Translations under genes and position numbers: made by a program
Assembly: GCF_905163445.1 (NCBI RefSeq)
Contig: NC_053201.1
Span: forward strand, 12,472,001 to 12,536,000
DNA: 64,000 nucleotides
Direction: 5' to 3'
DNA from: Pararge aegeria
Taxonomy: Eukaryota; Arthropoda; Insecta; Lepidoptera; Nymphalidae
The notes under the pieces: generated by a model
The model's database searches: none
What the model was told of the DNA's origin: nothing
Seen by the model: the letters and a program-made list of their open reading frames with translations, nothing else
Part shown: positions 19,331-30,620 of the stretch, in pieces
Position numbering within the stretch: position 1 is the first letter of the stretch
Layout of the letters: every line of letters starts with the position of its first letter

Positions 19331-19705
19331 ATAACTCAAATTCAAAACTCAATTCAAAATTCATTTATTTCAAGTGGGCCTAATTAATAAGCACTTTTGA
19401 AACGTCAAGTCAGTCTGTTTGTAGTGACTCTACCACCGGTTCGGAAGGCAGATTCCACTGAGAAGAGCCGGCAAGACTCAAGACGCAGTAGATTGCTCTT
19501 ATCCAACATCATTTTAAAGTTTAACAATCTTTAAAAAATTTCTGTTTTGTGAGAGATGAGAGCGGAGTGGCCTGCTTCCAAGCAGCCGTGTCGTTAAGGA
19601 ATTCATCAATCGTGTAGTAACCACGATTTGTTAAATGTGTTTTAATTAATTGTTGAAACTTAGGTAAAGGTAGATCTAATATTACCTTCGGTATCATGTT
19701 AATGT
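19331..19705 (-). pseudogene. LINE family C 3' end inserted in SINE F
   Basis: Minus strand carries the ORF end with LPKFQQLIKTHL and YYTIDEFLNDTAAWKQ, then 3' UTR and a TTGAATTTTGAATT-like tail. Conserved with the 3' ends at 1716 and 36703. CR1/Zenon-type C-terminus inferred. Confidence 0.75.
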
Positions 19706-19718
19706 TAACTGTTATATA

Positions 19719-19810
19719 CTTCTTAAAAAGTAGCCCGATACCACCTACGACTCCATCATCGCTTATCACCGAGCTTGCACTCAATAACTAACTTGTAGAG
19801 CAATAATAAA
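19719..19810 (+). mobile_element. SINE family F, 3' end beyond the LINE insertion
   Basis: 'gtagcccgataccacctacga' and 'ctaacttgtagag' finish the SINE that was open at 19330. Confidence 0.65.
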
Positions 19811-20533
19811 GAATAGTATATCTATGTAATATAGGCACTGCAATTGCCAAACCCCACAGTCTTTTTATGGATGAAGAGGTCCGTGGTACCATTAGCATCA
19901 TGTTTTTATAAGAAGCACTTGTATATTACCATGTATATATTTTTTTAAGTCTAAAGACTATTGCTTGACCGAAATCAAACCCGAAAATAAGTGATGACGC
20001 GGCCTAAGATGGAGCACTTTTGCCTAGGAGATGCCTATTCACTCTTGATTTAAAGAAACCCATATTATAGGTATCGGGGAAGACGGAAGCCGGAAGGGTA
20101 AACCAGATCTATGCGGTGTGAATTACGAACAAGGAAGCATAACTTTTGGTACGAGTCATCAACTACGTAACTGTGCAGATCCTTGCGATGCCTTGCACTT
20201 CGATGTTGGAAAGGTGAATTAAAGACCATATTAAATAGTTCCTGCGCACACTTTCCGAAATATTAAATTTCATCTTCTTGTCTTGTATTGATATTGAATG
20301 AAATAATCAATAAATAACCTTTGTCTTGTGGTTGGTAAAAAAACATGGCGCTCGCGTGACGGTGACCCATTGTCAAGGCTGATCGACCATTAATTTAACG
20401 TTATAACTTCGACGAAATTAATCTACACCTACACGTTCGATTCGTAATGTATGGTTTGTTTTTGAAGCGAATTTTCATAACGTACGTTTTGGGATGTCTT
20501 TTTATCTGCGCCACAGGGACGTGACAGGCTATT
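19811..20533. other. Unassigned
   Basis: No exon or recognised repeat. Confidence 0.5.
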
Positions 20534-20763
20534 AAATATACGACGATACAGACATCGCCATCTAGCCACAAAGTAAGCGTAGCTTTTGTTATGGGTACTA
20601 AGATTAGTGATGAATATTTTATGAGTAATATACATAAATACTTATAAAATACATACAAACACCCATACACTGAAAAACATTCATGTTCATGACATAAACA
20701 TTTTCCAGTTGTGGAAATCGAACCGACCATGGACTCAGAGAGCAGGGTCGGTCGGCCGGTCAG
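20534..20763 (-). mobile_element. SINE family A, damaged head
   Basis: Body matches (tcgccatctagccacaaagt, aacacccatacactgaaaaa). The B-box region is deleted and the head is shortened. Confidence 0.8.
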
Positions 20764-20796
20764 TGCTTCGAAATGTAACCGCTTATTATAAAATGG

Positions 20797-21018
20797 TGAT
20801 GGTGGCGGGCTAACCTGTTAAGGAGTGTGGCAGTTATATGTAACACATATCCCTAGTCAGTTTATACGAAACATCGTAGCGGAACGCTAAAACGCTTGGC
20901 GACGCCTTTGTCGGTAGGGTGGTAACTAGCCACGGCTGAAGCCTCCAGCCCCCTGCCGGGAATCGAATCCGGAACCTCCTTCTTAAAACCACAGCGCTCA
21001 CCACTGCTAGGAAGGTCA
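20797..21018 (-). mobile_element. SINE family F
   Basis: Minus-strand head and middle: 'gtagggtggtaactagccac', 'ccgggaatcgaatccggaac' (B box), 'cacagcgctcacc' (A-box side). The tail is truncated. Confidence 0.8.
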
Positions 21019-21190
21019 TCAAAACTACTACGTTACTGAGGATTGAAACTAGATAAGTTTTAGTCCTCAGTAGAGGATATCCTGAAAAACACAATACCTT
21101 ACAATTTGTCAGCCAACCCGGGAATTTATATCAGGTCCTTTTGATCCAAACATGCATTACTCTAGATTCTCGACCATTATGGCAGTTTTT

Positions 21191-21457
21191 TCCCTACTAT
21201 AATATTATAAATGTGAATGTAAGTTTGTTTGTTACGCTTTCACACGAAAACTACTGAACCGATCTTCATGAAACTTTTCATACATATTCTTGGAGGTATT
21301 AGAAATAGCATAGTATACTATTCATTGAAAAAAAAAAATATGTACTTAAGATAAAAAAATGTTTGTTGAAAAATCTCATATTTGACTATAGGTGTAGACA
21401 ATGTAGCAGTACACTGCCTCCGAAAATTACGCGGGCGAAGCCGATGGACACATCTAG
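21191..21457 (+). mobile_element. Non-autonomous Helitron-like element
   Basis: Starts TCCCTACTATAATATTATAAATG, has the 'aaaactactgaaccgatctt' phrase shared by these elements, and ends 'acgcgggcgaagccgatgg...CTAG' before T. Confidence 0.75.
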
Positions 21458-21734
21458 TAGGTTATAAATAAAGCGGTGGCAGAACAAATTGGATAATTCT
21501 CTATTAATCGAGCCAATAATCATGGTCTACTGTCGAGATACGTGCCGTAACATTATCTACGGGTAATCCATGGTGTGTTGGCGTAATAATGCCAAGGTTA
21601 CAATATAAAACATAACTCGTTACGGGTATATTTTGTTTTAGATTTGTGTTCTTGATTGTCCTTTGGAGAGGTTGAAACTCTACGATTTGAAACCAAGTAA
21701 GTTCTTGTATTTTCTATCATTTATTATTATTATT

Positions 21735-21975
21735 TTTTTTTTTTAAATCATTAACAATGCTTAAAAATAATAAAAATTTATAAAAAAAAAAAACTTCCAC
21801 CCTCCGCTGGCGAGGCTTTTGAATGCCCAAGCAACCGGTGGTCAGGGCTCCAGAGTGAGGAACCTCCTCACAATACGCGCCGTTTCTAGGACTACTGCCT
21901 TCTGTATCCGACCCTTGATCAAACAACCAAGCGAAAGCTTCTTGAGATGTTGGTCGATTATTACTAGCTGTCATC
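21735..21975 (-). mobile_element. Retrotransposon family J, 3' end
   Basis: Minus strand ends TARIVRRFLTLEP and stops at 21842-21844, then the family 3' UTR and an A-rich tail (T-rich on plus). Upstream residues VVLE precede. 5'-truncated. Confidence 0.65.
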
Positions 21976-22104
21976 GTCCGCCTTTGGTTTTGTTTTTACA
22001 GCATCCCGTAGGAACAGTATTTGGGAGATGTGTGGCATTCAATTAGATATAGTTCTACAGATATTTTTGAGTTCTTGTTTGTAAAATCGATTAATATTTT
22101 CGAT

Positions 22105-22372
22105 TACAAGCAGTAATAGCGCATTGGTTAAGAGCTCGACTTTCACCGAGTTCGAATCCCATCACGCATCTCTAACTTTTCTAAGTTATGTGCGTTATAA
22201 GTAATTAAAATATCACTTGCTTCAAAGGTTAAGGTAAACATCGTGAGGTAACCTGCATGCCTAAGAGTTCTTAATAAGGTTCTCCGCACTGGGCCAGCGT
22301 GGTGGACTACGGCATTAGCCTCTCCTCAATGTGGGAGACCCGTGCCTGGCTAGTAATGGGCTGGTATGATGA
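22105..22372 (+). mobile_element. SINE family H, near full length
   Basis: Head 'tagcgcattggttaagagct' (A-box side), B box 'agttcgaatcccatc', body 'tcacttgcttcaaaggttaag', 'cgtgaggtaacctgcatgcc', 'ggccagcgtggtggactacgg', tail 'gggctggtatgatga'. A small internal deletion follows 'ttaataaggttc'. Confidence 0.85.
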
Positions 22373-22483
22373 CCTGTCATCTCGTGTATTCCTATACAAA
22401 CTGAACAAAGCTGTCATAAAAATTACGCAGTGACAACCATAAAATCAAAAAAATTATCGGGCATTTTTCCGTTCTATCTGAAC

Positions 22484-22611
22484 TAGTGGCGTGCACTGGG
22501 TTTCAGGAAAAGGCAAAAATCCTTCTTCTGTACGAGTTCAATATCAATTTTAGCATGCACAAAAGCACTGCCTACCAGTGCTTTTTTGCATGTATGAAGT
22601 GCACGCCACTG
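22484..22611. mobile_element. hAT-like foldback MITE with 8-bp target duplication
   Basis: 128 bp from TAGTGGCGTGCAC to GTGCACGCCACTG. The flanks ATCTGAAC (22476-22483) and ATCTGAAC (22612-22619) are identical 8-mers. An 8-bp duplication with CAGTGGCG-type ends points to the hAT superfamily. Confidence 0.85.
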
Positions 22612-22787
22612 ATCTGAACTGACACTAAGAGAAAGTTTCTACAATTATTGTAACTTAACCTAAAATGAACACAGTATAAATGCGAAAGTTTATTTGTTCA
22701 TAATACACAAGCTAGATTTGATTGAAAGGACGAAGAGTAAATAGGCTACTCTATCCTGGGATAACAAACAGTATTAATATTATTAAT

Positions 22788-23710
22788 GATGGCCGATTGG
22801 CGCAGCGAGCAGCGCCCCTGCTGCCTGAGTCCAAGCCGGTGGGTTCGATTCCCACCACTAAAAAAATTGTTGTAAGTGATTAACATGAATGTTTTTCAGT
22901 GTCTGGGTGTTTATCTGTATACTATAAGTATTTAGGTTTAGGTTTAGAGACATTTATTCCCATAAAAAGACCTAAGTCACTTACATAGGCAACTTAATTT
23001 TCTATAATAAATTAATACACTTCGCCATTAGACTAAACTAAATTAAATTTTACTATTATCTACTCATTCAATGTATTCGTCTTTAAATTTATTGGTATTA
23101 CTTAATATGTAAGAAGCTAATTTAGTTTTGAATACATTGAATGAATTTACATTTTTTATAAGTATAGGTATTTTATTATAAAACTAGCTGTGGCCCGCGA
23201 CTTCGTCTGCGTTTGATTTTGTTTTTAAAGTATTCAGTATCGCTAAGCCTTAAATGAGTATAGTAGTATGACTGTCATGTGACTGTCAATTAATTATAGA
23301 CAAATAATTTGCAATAGAATAAAACTGCAACTATAATTAAAGATCTAAGCTATCCTATCTCTTAAGTTGGACCAGACTGCTCACGGTGTGCCAATTTAAT
23401 TTAAAATCGGTTAAGTAGTTTAGGAGTCCATCGCGGACAAATATCGTGACAGGAGATTTATATATATTAAGATTTCGCGGCTTCAAAGGTAAGGGATTTT
23501 TTACCATAATTTGTTCTTGTTCTAGGTAAGGTAAGGAAACTGGCTCGACGAGTTTTATTTTTCTTTTTTGTGAAATATTATTTATATAATATATAAAAAA
23601 ATGTTCATCAGTCATCTTAGTACCCATAACACAAGCTACGCTTACTTTGGGGCTAGATGGCGATGTGTGTATTGTCATAGTATATTTATTTTTTTATTAT
23701 TTATTTATAA
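22788..23710 (+). mobile_element. SINE family A split by a nested insertion
   Basis: The head 'ggccgattggcgcagcgagc', B box 'gggttcgattcccaccact' and body run to 22930; the rest ('atgttcatcagtcatcttag...ctagatggcgatgtgtgt') resumes near 23578. About 650 bp of other DNA lies between. Confidence 0.8.
23184..23472 (-). mobile_element. Helitron family B
   Basis: 289 bp. Minus strand starts TCTTAATATATATAAATCTC and ends 'gacgaagtcgcgggccac..' CTAG. Nearly the same as 37402-37694 and 50985-51277. No ORF. Inserted between A and T. Confidence 0.85.
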
Positions 23711-24158
23711 TGAACACCCTCCTGTCGGTGGTAGGTGATAGAGCATTCTCTATGGTATATTTCCTGTATGTACACCGGAAGTAGCATTCCGTAGTACACA
23801 CTTTCAATCATATCGTGTAAGGTAGTCACTGGTCTTTAAGGGCATACGACCGGAGCCGGCGGCCTAACCAAATTGGGAGGACCTTGCGGTGAGGCCACAC
23901 GAAATTATGTGACTCTGGTACCTATCTTTATAATTTACTAGTGTTTCTCCGTGACTTCGTTCGCGCAAAGCTTCGAATAAGTTATTTTCAATAAAACAAA
24001 ATGCACATTATATCCCGACCTACCGCGTCAAATTTCCTCGTTTGCCTATTGGTTCGCGTGTTCAACTATGGATCACGAGGCCTGGCCAAAATTTGTTAGG
24101 TATGTGTTGTTTTTTCTGTTAAAGAATTTCCAGTGCTGAATATGAAACTTCATTGGTT
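23711..24158. other. Unassigned
   Basis: No exon recognised. Contains G+C-richer text around 23840-23900 that may be an old retroelement. Confidence 0.4.
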
Positions 24159-24163
24159 TCTTT

Positions 24164-24199
<36 letters not shown>

Positions 24200-24435
24200 C
24201 TTGTGTGCGTGTGTATGTCACTGAACTCCTCCTAAACGGCTGGACCGATTTGAGTGAATTTTTTGGTATGCGTTTGGGTGCGTGCGGGTCATCTCCAAGC
24301 GGCCAATATCCCCCAAGGCCCCCAAGTCGGGGGTACGGGCCTCGAGGCAAAGCCTCCTTACCCGGATCATATTCGTAGACCCTGGATGGTTTAGATTCAC
24401 AAATCAGCCCGACAGATGGCGCTGGGGTCCGCTAG
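24159..24435 (+). mobile_element. Helitron-like element with TA microsatellite near its 5' end
   Basis: TCTTTATACATATATATA start, 'ctcctaaacggctggaccga' phrase, ends 'gatggcgctggggtccg' CTAG then T. The (TA)n run at 24164-24197 is part of it. Confidence 0.65.
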
Positions 24436-24762
24436 TGTGATATAAAAATACGACATTACTTTAATGTTTATTTGTAATAGTACTGTTTGTTTCCCTTGAA
24501 AAGCTAATAAATAAATATAAACGAATATTTAGTATGTCTAATCATAATAAATATGAATAGAGATTTGTACAACCTACTCGTACCTACAGTCAATAAAATC
24601 ATTTCTATACCCCAGATATATTATTACTAAATATCCCCAAAGACAAACTTACTCGTACCTAGTAAGTAAAGTTTCGATGAATACGGCTATCTCACTTCAG
24701 TAGGTTCACTAAACTGAATGATATGATAATAGAGATATAGTTTATGCTATGTCTAATTATAT

Positions 24763-24837
24763 TACTTATATATATATCCCCAAAGTAAATATATATATAT
24801 ATATATATATACATGTATATATATATATATATATATG
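24763..24837. repeat. TA microsatellite cluster
   Basis: Several runs of TA broken by 'tccccaaag' and 'acatg'. Downstream (24838-25000) looks like a decayed Helitron ('gccgcgggcagacagct'). Confidence 0.85.
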
Positions 24838-25000
24838 AATGCTAGAGTGTGAATGTTTGTTACTCAATCATGAAAAATTTGGCATGCATGTAGCCTTTGA
24901 CATGGAAAAGAACAAAGGCTACCTTTCATGACGATTCCTTAAATAGTTCCCGAGGGAAATTTGAAAATTATTTACGATCTAAGCCGCGGGCAGACAGCTT

Positions 25001-25582
25001 TGATGTGCAAGTCACCAATGCTATGGAAAAGGACATATTTTTACACCGATATCTCAAATAGTTCCCGTGGTAGAATTAAAAATGGTTAACCAGCCAAGCT
25101 TTAGACCCAATTCAGAAGTCTGATTATGAATTTTTATATCAATGCTGGCAGCTGGTTAATAAACCTAGGTGAGTAAGTTGGTATCACAGGTTGGTATTTA
25201 TTTACGTAACGGCACGTATCGACAGCGGCATCACGAAGGCGTTGCGTTCCTGCGATTATGCGGTCACCGTGACACTCCGCATCGATAACGTCTCGATGAA
25301 CACGGCTACCTCACTTCAGTAGGCACCTCACGCGACCTTGGTTCGCGCTTCTGAACTAAAACGCACTTAAGTTAATATGAGCTTAGAATTTAAGGGTAAC
25401 ATTCACGGGTGATCTGTTGCTGAACGCTTGCACGCAAGTCGCAGTCTTCTGTCTGGTAGCAAATGACTACTGATGTTCCTAAAACGTCTCAACAGATCTT
25501 TATAAATTATAGCTACTAACTCTTAGCTGTAAAACAGAAAAAAATGCAGCAAACTCAGAGATTTTTATTATTTTATTCTACT
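25001..25582. other. Unassigned
   Basis: No exon recognised. 'tcgatgaacacggctacctc' near 25293 repeats a phrase at 24675, so a small local repeat is present. Confidence 0.45.
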
Positions 25583-25878
25583 ATAAGTGGAAGCAAGTGA
25601 TGATGCAGTCTAAGATGTTAGCGGGCTAACCTGTTAGGGAGTATGGTAGTCATACCCCTAATGGGTACTCCCGGTTACTACGCGACATCGCACCGGAACA
25701 CTAAATTGCTTAGCGGCACGTCTTTGTCGGTAGGGTGGTAACTAGCCACGGTCAAAGCCTCCCACCATACCAGACCAGAGAAAATTCAGAAGTTATAAAT
25801 TACCAAAATGCCAAGAATCGAACCCCGGAAATCCTACTTAAATTCACAGCGCTCACCATTTCGCCAGGGAGGTCGTCA
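25583..25878 (-). mobile_element. SINE family F, near full length
   Basis: Minus-strand blocks: 'gtgatgatgcagtctaagatg', 'gggctaacctgttagggagta', 'gtagggtggtaactagccacgg', 'aatcgaaccccggaaat' (B box), 'cacagcgctcaccatttcgcc' (A box). Confidence 0.85.
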
Positions 25879-28489
25879 AACGTAGTAATAAAAAGACGAG
25901 TAGTTTTTTTTAGTGTTTGTTGAGCTGTGTACCCACTGTCGCCAGTCGCCAGTCCAGTAACTAAATAGTAACTAACCTCTTAGAATCAACTGTGAATAAT
26001 CAAGGCATTCTCGCAAAACAACACTCGGGCCATATAAGGTAATGGCGGAGCTAAAGGAATCTGACACATTATCGCCTACCTTACTTATTAAACTAAACTT
26101 AACTACAGCTGAGCTTAGGCCCCTATCTTTTAAAATCGAGTGTTTTAGCCCACCACGCCGCTCCTAGACCAACGCATATTCAATTTTAAAAAAAATATTT
26201 AGTGTTGCTCTGGATGATGTTAGGAATGTAAATATATCTCGTAAATCAAAATCGGTTCAGGTAATTTCAAGTTGATGTAACAAAAATAAACGTGTGTATA
26301 CTCATGTACACGCGTTAGAAGTTCTACTTCTTTGGCGTAACATGATAAAAATCTTAACAAAATTTTATCTTACGCCTTATTCTACGTTTGTAGAGAAAAC
26401 GACACTAGCAATATAAAAAAGGTATTTAATACATTGAAAGTTTTATTATAACGCATTATCTAGTTATCTCATTACCCGACAAGCAAGTTTTACTGAATAT
26501 AAATATTTGAGATTTTTTGACATTTGAATCAATTAAATCACCGGAATGTGCCCGCAGACTTTGACAATGAAAGTGTACACTGTCAAACCTTATTTTAAAA
26601 AACTAAAGTCTGTTTTTTGTGACGCTGTGCGCCCGCATCGTAAGAAGTGCGCTGGCAGACGATGTATTCCCCTCTCACTCGGTTTCGCAACTACCTTCAT
26701 CTTGTTAAAATCGTGTAACCATGTGCGCGCGCATTTCGTTACATCGTATAATTTCACTGCCATGATTCTTTCCTAACGCCGCTAAAGAAGTATAACTTCA
26801 AAAACCCTATTTATGACACTTTTATAAAAGATTTTGTGTTGTCATAGTTGAATTTAAGCTGCTTAACTAATAGGAAAACCCTATGACAACCTGTGTTTCT
26901 AAGATTAGATAGGTACCAACCTGTCTACTAAGAAACAGAAAAACTTTTTCGTTTGGAATAGATAAAGTGATGTGTCACTTTTCTTTACTTAGGTTATTCA
27001 TTGACGATTGCTAGGTATGAAACTAGGGTATCGAATGCAGTGCCTATGAAATAAAGCCACATCTTGTTAATCTACGTCTATGTAATATCCACTTTATGCC
27101 TTGAGATTGTAGGATTTTGTTACCATACTACCCTCCAGCGATCGCTACTAAGAGATAAGGCCGCCTTTTGTTTACTGCTTCTATCAGTGTTTTTTTTTAT
27201 TCTTCTTCTGTTTTCTTTTAACTTGTAATGTGCAAATAAGTAAAATAAATATTAAAGGATTATTTTAGTATATTTAGTTTTTTCTTTTTTGTTAAGCACG
27301 CTGACTTGCAAAGTTAGCAAACCTAATCATGTAATAGTCTTTAAGTTATCAAGTGATTATTTTTCTTATGAGAACAATAAATTACTTAAATCGTAAATAT
27401 TATATAGATCAATTATTATTTCTGACTTCAATGAGTCGGACAGTAGGTACAATTCAAAACAAAAACCGGGTAGATCATAGTTTTTATTCGTAGCTTAATT
27501 CCATGTTAATCCGAATCCTTGTTCTAGTTGACTGACACATCAATGCTCGTATTGAGCTAAGGTCATCGGGGTCGTGATGGTTTTTATGACGAGTCACAAT
27601 CTCAGTTCTAGAAACCGGATCGTTGAACCCTTTCTATCTGTATCAATTACAGGCAGCTATTCTGTAAATCATGCCTCGTCTGATCGCCTACGAAATCTCT
27701 GTTGCATCATTAAAGATTGCTACTATGCGATAAGGTCGCCTTTTGTATCTAACTTCTGTTTTATTATTTTCCTTTGATTTCCCTCGGAAGTATTGTGTTA
27801 TCGAAATAGTTCATATTCTTATGCATAATAACAGTAAATGTCAGTTTTTGCTGTAGCAAATGTGGATGAAATTATCGCTCACAAATTGGTATGAGAGAAA
27901 ATGCCCCCGAGAAAGGTTTTAACTCTCTAGCAAAGACTTAACTGAATGATTTACCTAATGTAAAATATCAAATGAAATTATGGAAGCGGCATCACAAAAT
28001 ATTTCATTTGAAAACAAATCACGGGATACCAGGAATGCATAACTGTTTGTATGTATAATATGAGGATGATTTGCTTGAATGAACTAAACGAGGATTCTGG
28101 GCTTTAAACATTCGGGTGTAGGTAAATTATTTACTTTTATGTAAATAAAGATAATTTTAAGGTTTTGCTTTCATAATATGCCTTCTTTTACATAGCATTG
28201 GCATCCCGAGTCTTAATTTCATAGTTTAAAATTTAATGCTTACGTCTATCCATTAACGGAAGAGATCGCAGGCAATCGACTATTTGTGGTCAACCAAATT
28301 GAGAAAAAATACTTCATCGCTGCGTCAGCGTTGGAACGTTGTACTTTTAGAGAATTGTACACTTAAGAGTATGAAACATCTTAGATGCAGCCCACAGATT
28401 TATCAACGCACAGACTGACTATCGGATAACGTGCAGATTGGCGGGAAATTGCGAGTTGACGATGTTTAACTGCTTCTAGAGCGGAAGGC
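25879..28489. other. Long unassigned AT-rich region with two LINE N tail fragments
   Basis: At 27125-27185 ('gcgatcgctactaagagata...ggccgcc') and 27700-27760 ('gctactatgcgataaggtcgcc') there are LINE N 3' hairpin pieces in plus orientation. The frame 26546-26776 was considered and not accepted. Nothing else recognised. Confidence 0.5.
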
Positions 28490-28588
28490 GGCATCTTGAT
28501 CTATTTGTTTTAAGAGTACCTACGCACACACACAGACAAAGCAAACTTATCACACTCCGTCGTTGCTGGGTCGGGGGTTAAAAAAAAT
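28490..28588. repeat. Repeat family S end fragment
   Basis: 'gcggcatcttgatc', 'cacacacacagacaaag' and 'cgtcgttgctgggtcggggg' resemble the end of 47985-48235. Confidence 0.45.
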
Positions 28589-28590
28589 GA

Positions 28591-28975
28591 AATTCAAATT
28601 CAAAATTTCTTTGTTCATGAAGGGTTATCACAGGCACTTATGAAGCGTTCATTCATACATATTTACATAATTGTAAGGGGATGGTGATAACTTCGTTAGC
28701 CAACTTAAACCTAAAGCTAGGAGGTTTCCAAGCGCGCCCTGGTCTAAGAAGAGCCCACAACAAACTTAGCCGGGTGAATTCTTTTTGTTATCACCATCTC
28801 AAAGTAAATTTATTTAAGCTATGAAGCTAGAGCAATTCACACCCAAGCTTTTTTATCGTTTAAGTAATCCTTAATATTATAATAGGATTTTTCTGTAAGC
28901 TTACGTTTTATATAAACTTTGAACTTATTGAAAGACATCTCAAAGATTTCATTTGGTAATTTGTTATAAAATAAT
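28591..28975 (-). mobile_element. LINE family O, 3' part
   Basis: Plus strand begins 'gaaattcaaattcaaaattt' (tail complement), then 'cacaggcacttatgaagcgtt', 'aagcgcgccctggtctaag', 'ttatcaccatctca'. Confidence 0.75.
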
Positions 28976-29220
28976 ATACAAATGCCCTTGAATGAATTCA
29001 ATTAGCCATCTAATAATTTTGGATTAGATTGAATCATTTACTTTGGGTGTAGTCAGCTTACCTACTAATCGTACTGAGATCGGTACAGTGGCAGAGACCT
29101 TGGGTACCGGTCGGTTGCGCAACTAACCCAGATTTATGTGTGCTGCTGATGACCTTTGTAACCAGATTACCAGGTACTGTATCAGTTAGCTGGTTTAATC
29201 GATCGATATTCGATACAATT

Positions 29221-29487
29221 GACGGCCGATTGGCGCAGTGGGCACCGATCCTACTTTCTGAGTCCAAGGCCGTGGGTTCGATTCCCACAACTGGACAACA
29301 TTTGTTTGATGAACATGAATGTTTTTCAGTGTCTTGACGTTTATCTATATATAATAAGTATTTGCGTATATTATTCATAAAAATTATTCATTAGTTATCT
29401 TAGTACCCATAACACAAGCTACGCTTACTTTGGGACTAGATGGCGATGTGTGTATTGTCGTATTATATTTATATTTATTTATTTATG
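29221..29487 (+). mobile_element. SINE family A, full length
   Basis: Starts GACGGCCGATTGGCGCAGTG, B box 'gtgggttcgattcccac', conserved body and ends in a TATTTATTTA tail. Head and both boxes look intact. Confidence 0.9.
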
Positions 29488-29520
29488 ATTTAATTAGTGA
29501 AACGAGACCCAGTTCGAAAA

Positions 29521-29559
29521 CAAATGCCGGCTAGCCGCCAAGCGGCTAGCCGGCATTTG
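29521..29559. repeat. Perfect 18-bp GC-rich inverted repeat, 3-nt loop
   Basis: Arms 29521-29538 and 29542-29559 (caaatgccggctagccgc and complement), loop CAA. Confidence 0.95.
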
Positions 29560-29581
29560 CCAAGGGTTCAATATTGTATAG

Positions 29582-29857
29582 TGGTGGGTGGTAAGTGATG
29601 ATACAGTCTAAGATAGTAGCGGGCTAACCTGTTAGGGAGTATGGTAGTCATACCCCTAATCGGTTTCTACGTGTCATCGCACCGGAACACTAAATCGCTT
29701 AGCGGCACGTCTTTGTCGGTAGGGTGGTAAATAGCCAAGACCAACGGAACATACCAGAGAAAATTCAGAAATTACAAATTCCCAAATTGTCTCTGCCGGG
29801 ATCGCACCTGGGACCTGTTGCTTAAATTCACAGCACTTCGACCGACTTTCATTAAGC
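29582..29857 (-). mobile_element. SINE family F
   Basis: Minus-strand body with 'gtaagtgatgatacagtcta', 'cggtagggtggtaaatagcc', 'ccgggatcgcacctggga' (mutated B box). Confidence 0.8.
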
Positions 29858-29859
29858 AT

Positions 29860-29988
29860 AATACGTATGACTACCATACTACCATACAACAGGTTAGCCC
29901 GCTACCATCTTAGACTGCATCATCACTTACCACCAGGTGATTTTGCAGTCAAGGGCTAACTTGTAGTAAAAGAAAAAAAAGCAGAATA
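29860..29988 (+). mobile_element. SINE family F, 3' part, opposite to the preceding copy
   Basis: 'ggttagcccgctaccatctta' to 'gggctaacttgtag' and an A-rich tail. With 29592-29660 it forms an inverted repeat of about 70 bp. Confidence 0.8.
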
Positions 29989-30020
29989 ATGTACACAAAG
30001 ACAGGGTATAAGGTACACGT

Positions 30021-30190
30021 CCGGGAGGTATACAACGGGTTCCCCTGGCGTCTAACAAAGCCAACAAGAGGGAGATCCCGTGGTGGTTTTTAGTTTGGGT
30101 ATACCCCTTTAGAGGGGGGAGTCCCACATAACCGCAGTTCTGCCCAAGGGTCGGAGGTAGCAACAAAGCTTTTCCACTACTAGGTACAGA
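30021..30190 (+). mobile_element. Retroelement family L, 3' end
   Basis: 'gaggtatacaacgggttcccc', 'gtggtggtttttagtttggg', 'cccctttagagggggga' and 'gcccaagggtcggaggtagc'. Longer version at 53150-53640. Confidence 0.65.
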
Positions 30191-30449
30191 AATGAAGGGT
30201 TTAAAAAAAAATATCTTTTTTTGAAATTTTTTGCGAGTTGCAACGGATGTAACATTCGTATTTTGACAGGTCGATAAAACCTAAACTGGCTCGTTATAAA
30301 ACCTGGCCGAAGTCGATGAGCCGTGACGCATTGGGGTCAATCGGGACGTTTGTCTCTACGCCCCATAACGGTTGTATAGGATGGACACAACACACTATTG
30401 TTTTGTGTTTTATTCGCAAATAGGGTTGTCCGTTGATTTGATTGATATT

Positions 30450-30620
30450 ATTCTATTTATTTATTTATTTATACTCTTTATTTGTTCACCACATGATTCA
30501 GAAAAACAAAAAAAAATAATAAACACTAAGAATGTAGTAGGATACAAAGGCGGCCTTATCGCTAAGTAGCGATCTCTGCCAGGCAACCTTAGGATTAGGA
30601 AAACTTTAAAGAAAAGCGAA
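30450..30620 (-). mobile_element. LINE family N, 3' end
   Basis: Plus strand: TTTATTTATTTAT tail complement, then 'ggcggccttatcgctaagta' hairpin and 'gccaggcaacc'. Sense is minus. Confidence 0.6.

Noticed and set aside
19521..19784. 87-codon ORF as an independent gene
   Set aside because: Its N-terminal part is antisense SINE F and the rest is the C-terminus of a truncated LINE.
24133..24400. ORFs on both strands at the TA repeat
   Set aside because: They lie within a Helitron-like element; the TA run reads as YIYIYI in either direction.
26546..26776. 76-codon ORF as a possible exon
   Set aside because: No family resemblance, no clear splice sites, and codon composition like the surroundings except for a short GC-richer patch.
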